The notes: generated by a model not told the origin, from the letters alone. A stretch of 49,549 bases of DNA from Fundidesulfovibrio putealis DSM 16056 (GCF_000429325.1 NZ_KE386886.1:256320-305868), one strand, 5' to 3'. Shown: positions 36,632-44,930, counted from the stretch's first letter. Translations and numbers: made by a program.

Positions 36632-37452
36632 GCGCTGGCGTGTTTTGTCCGAGCAGTCTTGATGAGCTGTGGCCGCTTCTGGAAGACGGGGCCACAGTGA
36701 TGGCCGGAGGCACGGACCTCCTGGCCCGGCGCCGCGGGAAGGCTCCCGATTTCGTGGCCTGCCTGGAGCGGCTAGGGGGCCTGTACGGCGTCAGCGAGGA
36801 CGCGGGGCTCATCCGCCTGGGAGCCTGCGAGACCCACACGCGCCTGCTGCAAAGCCCCCTGGTGCGGGAGCGTTTGCCCGCGCTGGCCTCGGCGCTTTCC
36901 GTGCTCGGTTCGCCGCTGGTGCGCAACATGGGCACGCTCGGCGGCAACATCGTCACTGCCTCGCCCGCAGGGGACACCCTTGCGCCTCTCTACGCGCTGG
37001 ATGCGCAGGTGGAGCTTGCCTCAAAACAGGGAAAGCGCCGGATTCCCCTGGCCGGGTTCATCACGGGGCCAGGGCGGGTCGAGCTTCAACCGGGCGAGAT
37101 CGTGTCAGCGGTGATTGTTTCACCGCCGGACGCTTCGGCGCTCCAGCACTTCGAGAAGGTTGGCCGCCGCAAGGCGCTGGCCATCTCGGTGGTCAGTCTG
37201 GCTGCGGTGATACGTATGGAGTCTGGCGGAGTGGTCACGGACGCGCGGCTGGCGCTGGGCAGCGTCGGCCCTACGATAGTCCGCTGTCCGGGGGCTGAAG
37301 CGCTGCTGGCCGGACGACGCTTAGAGCGCGAGACTCTGCTGGCCGTCGGGCAGCTCATCCGGGAAGAAATTGCACCCATCGACGACCTGCGGGCATCGGC
37401 GGCCTACCGCCGGGACGTGGCCGGGAACCTGCTGCTAAGGCTGGCCCCGTAA
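36628..37452 (+). CDS. Molybdenum hydroxylase medium (FAD) subunit
   Basis: 274 residues. FAD-binding motifs are AGGTDLLARRR (about 29-39) and LGGNIVTASPAGDTLAPLYAL (about 107-127). The C-terminal CO_deh_flav_C-like domain (about 165-270) contains FEKVGRRKALAISVVSLAAVI. It accepts electrons from the 2Fe-2S subunit and passes them to an unknown acceptor. The GTG start overlaps the preceding stop (GTGA), so the whole four-gene set is coupled. Confidence 0.94.
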   Translation: MSAGVFCPSSLDELWPLLEDGATVMAGGTDLLARRRGKAPDFVACLERLGGLYGVSEDAGLIRLGACETHTRLLQSPLVRERLPALASALSVLGSPLVRNMGTLGGNIVTASPAGDTLAPLYALDAQVELASKQGKRRIPLAGFITGPGRVELQPGEIVSAVIVSPPDASALQHFEKVGRRKALAISVVSLAAVIRMESGGVVTDARLALGSVGPTIVRCPGAEALLAGRRLERETLLAVGQLIREEIAPIDDLRASAAYRRDVAGNLLLRLAP

Positions 37453-37473
37453 TCCTGCCCTGTATGGGATTCC

Positions 37474-37494
37474 AAAGGGCGCAGCCCTTTGGCC
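37474..37494. terminator. Shared hairpin between convergent operons
   Basis: CCAAAGGGC (37474-37482) and GCCCTTTGG (37486-37494) form a perfect nine-pair stem with loop GCA, 22 bp after the FAD subunit stop and 25 bp beyond the MFS stop. It lacks a long T-run in either direction, so it may be a weak two-way terminator or a dispersed intergenic repeat. Confidence 0.55.
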
Positions 37495-37519
37495 GCCGGA
37501 GGCTCTCCTGCGTCAGCTT

Positions 37520-38755
37520 TTAGTGCCTCGTCGAAGATACCTCGACCGCCCTTCTCCTCTTCCATTCCCTGACCGCCAGCGGCGCGACCAGCGCCGCCGC
37601 CGCGCAGGCGCACCCGGCGCTCGCGACAAACAGCGACGGGAATCCCCCGGCCCCGGCGAGCAGCGCTCCCCCCGCCAGGGGGCCGAGCGTGTATCCGGCG
37701 TCCATCATGAACAGCATCAGGTTCATGTTCATGGGGCGAAGCGCGGGCGGCGACTCAAGGAACATGGCCGCGTTCAGGAGCGGCATGGCGATGCCCAGGC
37801 AGAATCCGTAGGCTCCGGCCAGCCAGAAGAAAGACGCCTCGCCGCCTGCGCAGGCGAACAGGGCCATGCAGGCGCATAGCGCCAGGAGCGCCAGCACGGC
37901 CAGACCCCGCCTGGGCAGCCTGTCCACGTACGGCCCGGACACGAGGCGCGCCGCGATGGACGCCGCAGTGGACACCGTGAAGAACAATCCCGGCTCGCCG
38001 ATCCCCAGGGACACCGCGTAGGGCTTTACGAAGAAGAACACCTGCGTGGAGCCCGCGAACACCAAGAGGTTCGCCGCCAGCAGCAGAACGATGGGGTGGC
38101 GGCTCAGGTTCTCCCGCAGTTCGCGCAGGGTAGGCCGCCGCGTTTCGGCAGGCGGGAACGCGCTGCGCCCCAGGCGAGCCCCCAGCGGCATGAGCATGGC
38201 AAGCGAAGGCAGCGTCAGGAGGGCGGTCCAGGCGTAGGCCTGGGCTTCTCCGCCGACGCGCGAGAGCAGCCACTCGGTCAGCGGAGGCATGAGCGCATAG
38301 GGCACCAGCGACGACAGGGAAAACAGGCCGAAGGCCCGCCCGGCAAAGCGCGGAGGCACCACTTTGGAAAGAAGCGTCACCACCGCGCTCACCAGACAGA
38401 CGAAGGCCAGCCCGTGGAAGATGCGCACTGCAAGAAGTTCGGGGATGGTGGCCGCGAACTGGTAGCTGGGCAGGGCAACGCCGATGGCCGCGAGGGAAAG
38501 ACGCGCCAGGGTCAGCGCCTGACGGGGGGTGAGCCAGACGCTCAAAAACGGCCGCACCAGAAAGGCGGCCAGCGGCTCGGCCGCGATGATGGTGCCGCGC
38601 CAGGCCGGGTCCACGCCGAGCTTTTCCAGGTAGCTGGCCAGACCGTAGAACACGGCGATGTTGCAGAACCCCAGGCCCGCCGCCAGGGTGAGCACCAGGA
38701 AATCATACGTGAACAGGCGCTCGGGCCTGTCCGTGTCCGGCGCGCCCGGGCTCAC
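37520..38755 (-). CDS. Major facilitator superfamily transporter
   Basis: 411 residues with twelve hydrophobic segments in two six-helix halves. The central loop is near TRRPTLRELRENLSRHP. Family traits include RIFHGLAFVCLVSAVVTLLSKVVPPRFAGRAFG and the C-terminal NMNLMLFMMDAGYTLGPLAGGALL. It may export a product or import a substrate of the neighbouring enzymes. The start is a GTG at 38755 overlapping the aminotransferase stop (GTGA), the same coupling used in the facing operon; no better ATG exists in frame before the first helix. Confidence 0.9.
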   Translation of the reverse strand: MSPGAPDTDRPERLFTYDFLVLTLAAGLGFCNIAVFYGLASYLEKLGVDPAWRGTIIAAEPLAAFLVRPFLSVWLTPRQALTLARLSLAAIGVALPSYQFAATIPELLAVRIFHGLAFVCLVSAVVTLLSKVVPPRFAGRAFGLFSLSSLVPYALMPPLTEWLLSRVGGEAQAYAWTALLTLPSLAMLMPLGARLGRSAFPPAETRRPTLRELRENLSRHPIVLLLAANLLVFAGSTQVFFFVKPYAVSLGIGEPGLFFTVSTAASIAARLVSGPYVDRLPRRGLAVLALLALCACMALFACAGGEASFFWLAGAYGFCLGIAMPLLNAAMFLESPPALRPMNMNLMLFMMDAGYTLGPLAGGALLAGAGGFPSLFVASAGCACAAAALVAPLAVREWKRRRAVEVSSTRH

Positions 38756-39861
38756 CGCTTGTCCAGGCTGCTGCGCAGGGCCTTGGCGAAGGCTTCCATG
38801 GCGGGTTCGCGCGCCAGCGTGACCCTGATCCAGTTGGGGAAACGAAACCCGGTCATGGTGCGGATCATGACGCCCTGCTTCATGAGCAGGCGGTAGAGCA
38901 GCGTGTCCGGGATGGGCACGCGGGCCATGATGAAGTTGCCCGCCCCCGAGACGTGCTCGAGACCCAGCGAGTCGAACACGGATTTCAGGTACTCCCCGGC
39001 CTGGGCGACCATGCGCCGGGTTGCCGCCGCGTGCGTCCCGTCGTCCTCCAGGGCCGCCTTGGCCGCAAGCTGGCCCAGCGAGTTGACCGAGTAGACAAGA
39101 TGCGTGCGCCTGACGATGTCCACGGCTTCCAGGCCGCCGCACAGGTAGCCCACCCGGAGGGCGGCCAGCCCGTACATCTTGGAGAAGGTCCGGAAGACCA
39201 GCACGTTGGGGTGGCGCTCCATCACCTCCATGCCGTCCGGGAAGTCCGGGTCGTCCACGAACTCCCGGTAGGCCTCGTCCAGCACCACGATGGCCCGCCC
39301 GCCGACGGCCCGCAGGAAGCGCTCCAGGGTGTCCCTGCTCCACCACGACCCCGTGGGGTTGTTGGGGTTGCACACGAACACCACCTTGGTCCTGCCGGTC
39401 ATGGCCGCGAGCATGGCCTGCGGGTCCAGGGCGTAGTCCTTGAGCGGCACGAGGCGGGGCTCGATGCCGGAGAACGCCGCCACCCACTCGTAGACCGCGA
39501 AGGTCTTGTCCGCCGTGACGATGTTGTCGCCGGGCTGGCAGAAGGCCTTGATGACTGAGGTGATCACCTCGCAGGAGCCGTTGCCCACCAGGAAGCGATC
39601 AGGAGCCTTGCCGAAGGCGTCGCTCAGGGCCTGGCGCAGGAAGAAGCAGTCGCCGCTTGGGTAGACCGCGCCCCGCTCGGGCGGGAACGCGGCCAGCACC
39701 TCCTGCGCGGCGGGCGGCGGGCCGAGGGCGTTCTCGTTGTTGTTCAGGCGGTAGAGCCGCTCCACGCCGTACTGGCGCATGAGGACGTCGTCCGGGCGGC
39801 TGGGGACGTAGCTCTCGAAGTTCAGGACGTGGGTGGGGACGAGATCAGCGAGCTGGCGCAT
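38752..39861 (-). CDS. Class I/II PLP aminotransferase, histidinol-phosphate aminotransferase-like
   Basis: 369 residues. PLP-binding features: VGNGSCEVI near 92-100, CNPNNPTGSWW near 164, VVLDEAYREF near 192-201, and the Schiff-base Lys228 in FRTFSKMYGLAALRVG. The C-terminal Arg region is RFPNWIRVTLA. It looks like HisC, but the setting (an MFS transporter and a GNAT-HATPase protein, no his genes) argues for another substrate. Its 5' end overlaps the upstream gene by 17 bp and its stop overlaps the MFS start. Confidence 0.9.
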   Translation of the reverse strand: MRQLADLVPTHVLNFESYVPSRPDDVLMRQYGVERLYRLNNNENALGPPPAAQEVLAAFPPERGAVYPSGDCFFLRQALSDAFGKAPDRFLVGNGSCEVITSVIKAFCQPGDNIVTADKTFAVYEWVAAFSGIEPRLVPLKDYALDPQAMLAAMTGRTKVVFVCNPNNPTGSWWSRDTLERFLRAVGGRAIVVLDEAYREFVDDPDFPDGMEVMERHPNVLVFRTFSKMYGLAALRVGYLCGGLEAVDIVRRTHLVYSVNSLGQLAAKAALEDDGTHAAATRRMVAQAGEYLKSVFDSLGLEHVSGAGNFIMARVPIPDTLLYRLLMKQGVMIRTMTGFRFPNWIRVTLAREPAMEAFAKALRSSLDKR

Positions 39862-41161
39862 ACTGGAACACCGCCACGTCCGAGCGGCCCGCGAAGGGGA
39901 GGACCAGCCTGGGTTTGAATCCGGCGTCCATGACCGGCCCGGCCAGGGAGGCTTCCCAGGCCTGGGACAGGTCCATGTACAGCAGAATGTTCAGAAAGCC
40001 CTTGTCCGACAGCACGCGGACATGCCCGGCGAGGTTGGCGGCCATGTCCTCACCGTCCAGCAGGGGGCGCAGCACGGCCAGACCCTTGCCCTTGTCCATG
40101 GTGGTGGAGAAGAGCGAGCTCTTGCGCTCACTGGGGCCTGAGGCCCCGAACGGCTGCGCCGCGAGCACGTCCCTGCACATGGCCAGACGGTCGTAGACGC
40201 CGCGCAGGAAGCCCTCCAGGGCCGGGTCGGCCCACACGGTCTCGCCCATGTCCTCGCGCAGGTGGCGGTAGAGCACGGGCTGCTCGCTCTGCCCCGCCTC
40301 GTCGTAGCGCGTCAGCGTCCCCAAGGTCTCGAAGTATCCGTCCGGAGTATCCTGCGTGGCCCTCTCGCTGAACACGATCTCAATCTTTTCGCGGGCCACT
40401 GTCGCCAGGAACGCGTCCGCGAGCATCCGGGCCACCTGGGGAGCGTCCTCCTGCGGGGCGAAAACAAACGGCCCGGAAAAGGAAAGCCCCTTCTCCCCGG
40501 ACCTGGCCCAGCAGAGAAGCCCCGCGGGATGGGAAGCTTCGTCCAGGGCCAGCACACAGGTGAACTGGCCCGCCCTGACAAGGTCCGCGAACTTGCCGGG
40601 GGTCTGGAAGCTGGCCGGACAATGCCAGGCGGGATAGCGGGCCGCTGCCAGCGCGGCGGCGTGCATGAGCCGGTTCGGGTCGTGCTCCAGGCCAGCCCGG
40701 TAGGGAGGCTTGAAGGTGACGGTTGAAGGCGGGGCCTTGGCCGCCGGATAGGCCTTGTCCACCTCGGCGTGCAGCGTGAAGGAGGATTCTCCGTCGCGGG
40801 TGAGGCGAAAACGGTCCGCCACGCGTCCGGCCAGGATGAGCCCCAGATCATTCGCGGCCTCACCGGCTCCGTCCAGGGAGGTGGTGCAGCTGGCGTTGAG
40901 CGCGCCCAGGCAGAGCCCGGAGGCCTGGAACTGGAGGGACGCGCACACCTGATAGGGCTTTCCCGTGAGCACCGTCTGTATCGCGCAGTCCTCGTGGGCC
41001 ACCTGGGCCAGGTAGGTGAAGAACTCCTCCACCGCCAACTGGAAGCGCATGCTCTCGCGCTTGCCCAGGCCGCGCGACTGCGCAAGCGCCTCGGCCGCCG
41101 TGGTCAGGACGCGTGCGAAAGCGACGTCTGGGGGCGTCGTGAGCGAGAGGATGGTGTCCAT
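39845..41161 (-). CDS. HATPase (anti-sigma/RsbW-like) domain fused to tandem GNAT-like domains
   Basis: 438 residues. The first 135 or so resemble an HATPase_c_2 domain of the RsbW class: GLGKRESMRFQLAVEEFFTYLA carries the N-box-like ExxxN region, altered here to EEFFTYL, and a later LGLILAGRVADRF is a weak G-box candidate. The remaining 300 residues parallel the GNAT protein at 32788-33861, including a final FLNILLYMDLSQAWEASL and AGFKPRLVLPF. Start ATG at 41161 with GAGG upstream. First gene of the leftward operon, next to the tRNA-Leu remnant. Kinase activity is doubtful from sequence. Confidence 0.72.
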   Translation of the reverse strand: MDTILSLTTPPDVAFARVLTTAAEALAQSRGLGKRESMRFQLAVEEFFTYLAQVAHEDCAIQTVLTGKPYQVCASLQFQASGLCLGALNASCTTSLDGAGEAANDLGLILAGRVADRFRLTRDGESSFTLHAEVDKAYPAAKAPPSTVTFKPPYRAGLEHDPNRLMHAAALAAARYPAWHCPASFQTPGKFADLVRAGQFTCVLALDEASHPAGLLCWARSGEKGLSFSGPFVFAPQEDAPQVARMLADAFLATVAREKIEIVFSERATQDTPDGYFETLGTLTRYDEAGQSEQPVLYRHLREDMGETVWADPALEGFLRGVYDRLAMCRDVLAAQPFGASGPSERKSSLFSTTMDKGKGLAVLRPLLDGEDMAANLAGHVRVLSDKGFLNILLYMDLSQAWEASLAGPVMDAGFKPRLVLPFAGRSDVAVFQYAPAR

Positions 41162-41219
41162 CAATGATCCTCGTTTCCCTGATTTATGGAATCTGCAATC
41201 AAACCGCCGGTGAGTGGAG

Positions 41220-41275
41220 CAAAATCAGAGCAAAAAAGCAAACAGGCCGATTTCCCGCAGCAAGAAATCGGCCTG
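41220..41275 (-). terminator. Terminator of the tRNA-Leu locus
   Basis: CAGGCCGATTTC (41243-41254) and GAAATCGGCCTG (41264-41275) form a perfect twelve-pair stem with a nine-base loop. The minus strand then reads TTTGCTTTTTTG. It lies just past the tRNA 3' end at 41290. A near-identical hairpin sits at 49411-49443. Confidence 0.85.
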
Positions 41276-41286
41276 GCATATTGAAA

Positions 41287-41332
41287 TCATGGTGCCCGAG
41301 GCCGGACTCGAACCGGCACGACCCTTTCGGAT
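41287..41332. repeat. Left attachment site: 46-bp direct repeat containing the tRNA-Leu 3' end
   Basis: Identical over 46 bases to 49455-49500. On the minus strand it encodes the end of the variable arm, the T-arm (GCCGGTTCGAGTCCGGC), the acceptor strand and CCA. Beyond 41332 the tRNA sequence stops. This is the distal boundary of the integrated island. Confidence 0.92.
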
Positions 41333-41407
41333 AGAGTTGCTTAACTAGCTGGAATAGTGACAATTTATCAACAATCCACCACCAGCAGCCAAATATTGTC
41401 AGGTGGT

Positions 41408-41437
41408 TGCATGTTCATGAATATTCATGAACATGCA
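41408..41437. repeat. 30-bp perfect palindrome near the left attachment site
   Basis: Perfect dyad symmetry about 41422/41423. It contains TTCATGAA twice (41414-41421 and 41424-41431), ten bases apart, so on the same face of the helix. It lies 76 bp inside the left repeat, a position used by arm-type recombinase or excisionase sites. Confidence 0.9.
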
Positions 41438-41657
41438 CGTTTTGTCAGCCCGTGTAGAGCAACTTTGGAGCAATACATTGCCTCACCTTCTGGGCTCCTT
41501 TCCGCGCAAGGACAGGTCCCTGCCATTGGCGGGTGATCCGCTCCAGCCCACTTCGTGCCTAAAGCTCTCAGCGGCGTGCGGTGGAAGCCGTTGATGCAGT
41601 GATTGACGACAAGGCCGCCCAGGCCAACATTAAGGCGAGGGATGCCAACAGCCACCA

Positions 41658-41680
41658 CATGCCTCCTGTCAGGAGGCATG
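41658..41680. repeat. 23-bp palindrome downstream of the UspA gene
   Basis: CATGCCTCCTG (41658-41668) and CAGGAGGCATG (41670-41680) with a one-base centre. It is 53 bp past the uspA stop and could act as a terminator, although no T-run follows. Confidence 0.7.
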
Positions 41681-41733
41681 GCAGGCTGCGAAAGGGGTCC
41701 CCTCCTCTGCACCCTTCACGTGTCCTCCACCTT

Positions 41734-42147
41734 CTAGCGCAGAACCAGAACGGAACATGTGGCATGGCTGACAACCTTGCTAGCCACACTACCGATCAAA
41801 AAACGGTCCAGCTCTGTTTTGGCCCTGCTGCCCATGATGATGAGATCAACACCCTTTTTTTCAGCATAGTTCAGGATACTGTCTGCCGGGGATGTTCCGC
41901 TTTCCAGTACTTCGGTGGCGTGGATGCCCTTAGCCTGAGCCTTCTCCAAAGCGCTGTACAGGTTCTTTTGGGATTGTTCGCGTACTTTCTCTCCAAGTCC
42001 GGAGGCGATCCCGTCCCCAAAGTCGAGGATTTCTTCTGCCACCGTGTAGAAGATGCCTTCTGCCTTGAAAAATTTAATAAGATCCAGTGCACGTTCTACG
42101 ACGAAATCAGTCTGCGACGAGATGTCAAGAGCAACGAGAATCTTCAT
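41734..42147 (-). CDS. Universal stress protein, UspA family
   Basis: 137 residues, standard for a single Usp domain. It begins MKILVALDISSQTDFVVERAL. The nucleotide-loop region is in the C-terminal part: LIIMGSRAKTELDRFLIGSVASKVV then CSVLVLR, close to the G-x2-G-x9-G[ST] ATP-binding pattern but with the first glycine step changed. GAGGAGAGG precedes the ATG. It is the first cargo gene on the left of the island and may be co-transcribed with the Nramp-related gene 108 bp upstream. Confidence 0.93.
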   Translation of the reverse strand: MKILVALDISSQTDFVVERALDLIKFFKAEGIFYTVAEEILDFGDGIASGLGEKVREQSQKNLYSALEKAQAKGIHATEVLESGTSPADSILNYAEKKGVDLIIMGSRAKTELDRFLIGSVASKVVSHATCSVLVLR

Positions 42148-42255
42148 GATATGCCTCTCCTCATGGGATAACAGTGTTCCAGACAAAGGACGCGGCAATC
42201 TCTCGAGCGTAACATTTCCAGAGCACCAGACAACGCTATCGGGAGCCTTCCATGT

Positions 42256-43536
42256 TCACCGAACCCACGTGACAAACATGGTCAGCACAGCGATTGCCAT
42301 CACGGTCGTCGCCAGCCAGCCGAGTATTCTGAGGCGGAGGTTGATGACGAAATGGCCCATCACATCCGTCCTGGCCGCCATGAACATGATCACCACCATT
42401 ATCGGAACTGCGATGACGCCGTTAATGACCGCGCTCAAGAAGAGCGCCTTGATGGGATCGACTGGCGTGAAGTTGAGGGCCACGCCCAAGAGGGTCGCGA
42501 CTGCCACGATCATATAGAACCCTCTTGCCTGCCGGAGCTGGCGGCCAAGTCCGATGGGCCACCCGGAGGCCTCTGCAACTGCGTATGCAGCCGATCCCGC
42601 GAGAATTGGCACGGCAAGCAGTCCGGAGCCGACGATTCCGGCGGCAAACAGCCAAAACGCATACTTCCCTGCCAAAGGGCGAAGCGCTTCCGCAGCCTGG
42701 GCGGAGGTCTGGATATCCGTGACGCCATGCTGGTGCAGGGCCACCGCCGCCGTCAACATGATGAAAAAGGCGACGAGGTTGGAAAAGCCCATGCCAACAT
42801 AGCTATCAACCTTAATGCGGTGAAGACTGCTGCGGGCCTGCTCAGGCGCGGCCTTCAGCGGTTCTTCGCCCTTGGCCGCCCGCTGTTCCTCAACTTCCTG
42901 TGACGCCTGCCAGAAAAAGAGATACGGGCTGATGGTGGTGCCGAACACGGCGACCACTCCGATCGCATACTCTGTTGAGAATGATACCGACGGGATGATC
43001 GTCTTATAAAACACCTCGCCCCATGGCACCTTGACCACAAACACAGTGCCTACATAAGCGAAGAGCGCCAGAGTCAACGCTTTGAGAATGGGGGAATAGC
43101 GCGGGAAGGGCACGAAAACCTGAAGAACCAGCGACACTACGCCAAAGGCTATCGCGTACAAGTGCGCAGGGCCGCCAATGAGGAGTTTGAGGGCCGCTCC
43201 CATGGCGCCGACGTCGGCAGCTATGTTGATCGTGTTTGCCAAGAGGAGCAATCCGACCAAGCCGCGTAGAAGCCAGGGGGAATAATGGTTGCGTATATTG
43301 GCGGCGAGGCCGTGACCCGTGACCCGGCCAATGTTGGCGCTCACGACTTGAATGCCAACCATGAGCGGAAACGTGAGGAAGGCCGTCCACAGCATACCGT
43401 AGCCGAACGCAGCGCCGACCTGCGAATAGGTGGCGATGCCGCTGGGATCATCGTCGGCTGCCCCTGTTATGAGACCGGGGCCCAGCTTTTCCCAAATCGT
43501 TTGGTTCTGCCGGAGATATATTTGAAACTGTTTCAT
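42256..43536 (-). CDS. Nramp-related divalent cation transporter
   Basis: 426 residues with eleven hydrophobic segments. The first helix carries DDDPSGIATYSQVGA where canonical Nramp proteins have DPGN, and the sixth helix reads GTTISPYLFFWQASQE without the metal-binding Met of the usual MPH motif. This variant group includes Nramp-related transporters thought to move Mg2+ or other hard cations; the ion here is an inference. The start MKQFQIYL at 43536 fits the family N-terminus better than the open frame to 43563. Confidence 0.88.
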   Translation of the reverse strand: MKQFQIYLRQNQTIWEKLGPGLITGAADDDPSGIATYSQVGAAFGYGMLWTAFLTFPLMVGIQVVSANIGRVTGHGLAANIRNHYSPWLLRGLVGLLLLANTINIAADVGAMGAALKLLIGGPAHLYAIAFGVVSLVLQVFVPFPRYSPILKALTLALFAYVGTVFVVKVPWGEVFYKTIIPSVSFSTEYAIGVVAVFGTTISPYLFFWQASQEVEEQRAAKGEEPLKAAPEQARSSLHRIKVDSYVGMGFSNLVAFFIMLTAAVALHQHGVTDIQTSAQAAEALRPLAGKYAFWLFAAGIVGSGLLAVPILAGSAAYAVAEASGWPIGLGRQLRQARGFYMIVAVATLLGVALNFTPVDPIKALFLSAVINGVIAVPIMVVIMFMAARTDVMGHFVINLRLRILGWLATTVMAIAVLTMFVTWVR

Positions 43537-43609
43537 CGCCCTCCCAACTCCATCGCTCAACACTTACCTGTGTGAATCCCGCAACCAACCTCGAAACCCC
43601 AAATTAAAG

Positions 43610-43640
43610 CTCCTCCACGCCAAGCACAGACGTGGAGGAG
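43610..43640 (-). terminator. Possible terminator after the PRC-barrel gene
   Basis: CTCCTCCACG (43610-43619) and CGTGGAGGAG (43631-43640) form a ten-pair stem with an 11-base loop. The minus strand continues CTTTAATTT. It lies 36 bp past the PRC-barrel stop. Confidence 0.6.
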
Positions 43641-43675
43641 AAAACGGAAACCCCCAAAGAGAGGAACTCGCTCAA

Positions 43676-44074
43676 TCACGGCTTTGTGCTGTAGTATGTA
43701 TGAATTCCCTTAGCCCAGTCCGGGCTGGCCATGTCGGGCCAATTGTCTTTGTCGAATCCAGGCGCTTGCTTGAGATGTTCCTTGTCTATGCTGAGCAGAA
43801 AGCGTTTGTTCTTCGTGTCAAGGGTCAGCGAACTCCACGGCACCGCGAACAGCTTCTCCCCCATTCCGAGGAAACCGCCGAAGGACAGCACCGCATAATC
43901 CACTTTGCCGCTGCTCATATCCAACATGATTTCCTTGATCTCTCCCAGAGCCTCATTATTATGGTTGTAGACATCATTGCCGATCAGAGTGTCTGCACCC
44001 ATTATTGAGGGGCCAGGACCTTTATGACTCTTGGCCTTGTAAATTCCGTAGGTGTCACGTTCTTCGTAATTCAT
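43676..44074 (-). CDS. PRC-barrel domain protein
   Basis: 132 residues. The PRC-barrel (about 25-95) shows MGADTLIGNDVYNHNNEALGEIKEIMLD and VDYAVLSFGGFLGMGEKLFAVPW, a pattern common in stress-linked bacterial PRC proteins. The C-terminal part has KEHLKQAPGFDKDNWPDMASPDW. AAGGAG precedes the ATG at 44074. The biochemical role is unknown; such genes often accompany CsbD and BON genes, as here. Confidence 0.92.
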   Translation of the reverse strand: MNYEERDTYGIYKAKSHKGPGPSIMGADTLIGNDVYNHNNEALGEIKEIMLDMSSGKVDYAVLSFGGFLGMGEKLFAVPWSSLTLDTKNKRFLLSIDKEHLKQAPGFDKDNWPDMASPDWAKGIHTYYSTKP

Positions 44075-44100
44075 GTGCATCTCCTTCCACAATGCAGAGA

Positions 44101-44277
44101 TTAGATGCCTTTCTTCACTTCGCTCTTGACATCGCCATAGGCAGCTTGAGCCTTACCCACGTTTTTCTCGATGTTGCCCTTGGCTTCCAGTTTCTTATCG
44201 CCGACGACTTTTCCGGCGACTTCCTTGACCTTACCGCTCACTTCTTTGGCGCGACCTTTAACTTGATCCTTGTCCAT
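44101..44277 (-). CDS. CsbD-family small stress protein
   Basis: 58 residues, highly charged, with repeated VKG..KE/GK segments: it begins MDKDQVKGRAKEVSGKVKEV and ends DVKSEVKKGI. This matches CsbD-like proteins, small hydrophilic helical proteins induced by general stress in many bacteria. AGGGGAC precedes the ATG at 44277. It lies 26 bp upstream of the PRC-barrel gene on the same strand and is probably co-transcribed with it. Confidence 0.9.
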   Translation of the reverse strand: MDKDQVKGRAKEVSGKVKEVAGKVVGDKKLEAKGNIEKNVGKAQAAYGDVKSEVKKGI

Positions 44278-44561
44278 GACTGTCCCCTGTAAGGTTATAT
44301 CTGTTTAAAATTCGCAAGAGCGTGGCGCTTGGCTTGCTGCGCCTGCCTGAGCCGAATATGTAAAAGTCTCTGTGTGGTAGGCATCGCCCGGCAGTTAGAG
44401 ACTCGCTCAAAGAGAGCCTCGACTGATGCGTCTGGCCAAGCCGTCTCCACGCGAACCTGTCGACTACTCGACACCGCCAACTCGTCGCACACTCCGGACG
44501 AGGCCGCAGAGGGGTGAATTGTCGGCATTGACGGACGCACACAACTGACCGGGGCACGCCG

Positions 44562-44873
44562 TTATTTGAGCCGCATGTCATTCTCGACCGACTTCACGCC
44601 CTTGACACCACGTGCGATCTCGGCCGCCCTGGTGATGTTAGCCTGAGTGCTGACAAAGCCGCTCAATTGAACCACCCCCTTTTCTGTTACGACTTTAATT
44701 TCGAAGGATTTCAAAGTAGGATCTGCCAGAATTGCAGATTTCACCTTAGTTGTAATGACAGTGTCATCGACAAACTCTCCAGCAGACTCTTGCTGTGGCG
44801 TAGCAGCCAAGGCTATGGTGCCCGCCAACAATAACGCAAGGATCAATGAAAATACAGCAGCTCGTTGTTTCAT
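44562..44873 (-). CDS. BON-domain periplasmic protein (OsmY-like)
   Basis: 103 residues with a signal peptide (about 1-23, ending ALAA) and one BON domain (about 36-103): DDTVITTKVKSAILADPTLKSFEIKVVTEKGVVQLSGFVST then ITRAAEIARGVKGVKSVENDMRLK. BON domains bind membranes or phospholipid; OsmY in E. coli carries two and is an osmotic-stress protein. The ribosome site is modest. The 284-bp space to the CsbD gene shows no gene. Confidence 0.94.
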   Translation of the reverse strand: MKQRAAVFSLILALLLAGTIALAATPQQESAGEFVDDTVITTKVKSAILADPTLKSFEIKVVTEKGVVQLSGFVSTQANITRAAEIARGVKGVKSVENDMRLK

Positions 44874-44930
44874 ACCTGTACCATCCTTGTATATGTTACA
44901 GTGTTAAACCATCACCGCACTCCTGCCATG

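Larger units (their letters stand above)
41333..41733. other. Left end of the island, no supportable gene
   Basis: About 400 bases between the left repeat and the UspA gene. Two palindromes are listed separately. A short leftward frame at 41568-41660 has hydrophobic residues but its ATG lies inside a palindrome and no family is recognised. Confidence 0.4.

Noticed and set aside
41287-41345. Complete tRNA gene at the left repeat
   Set aside because: Only the T-arm and acceptor end are present; no anticodon arm or D-arm follows.
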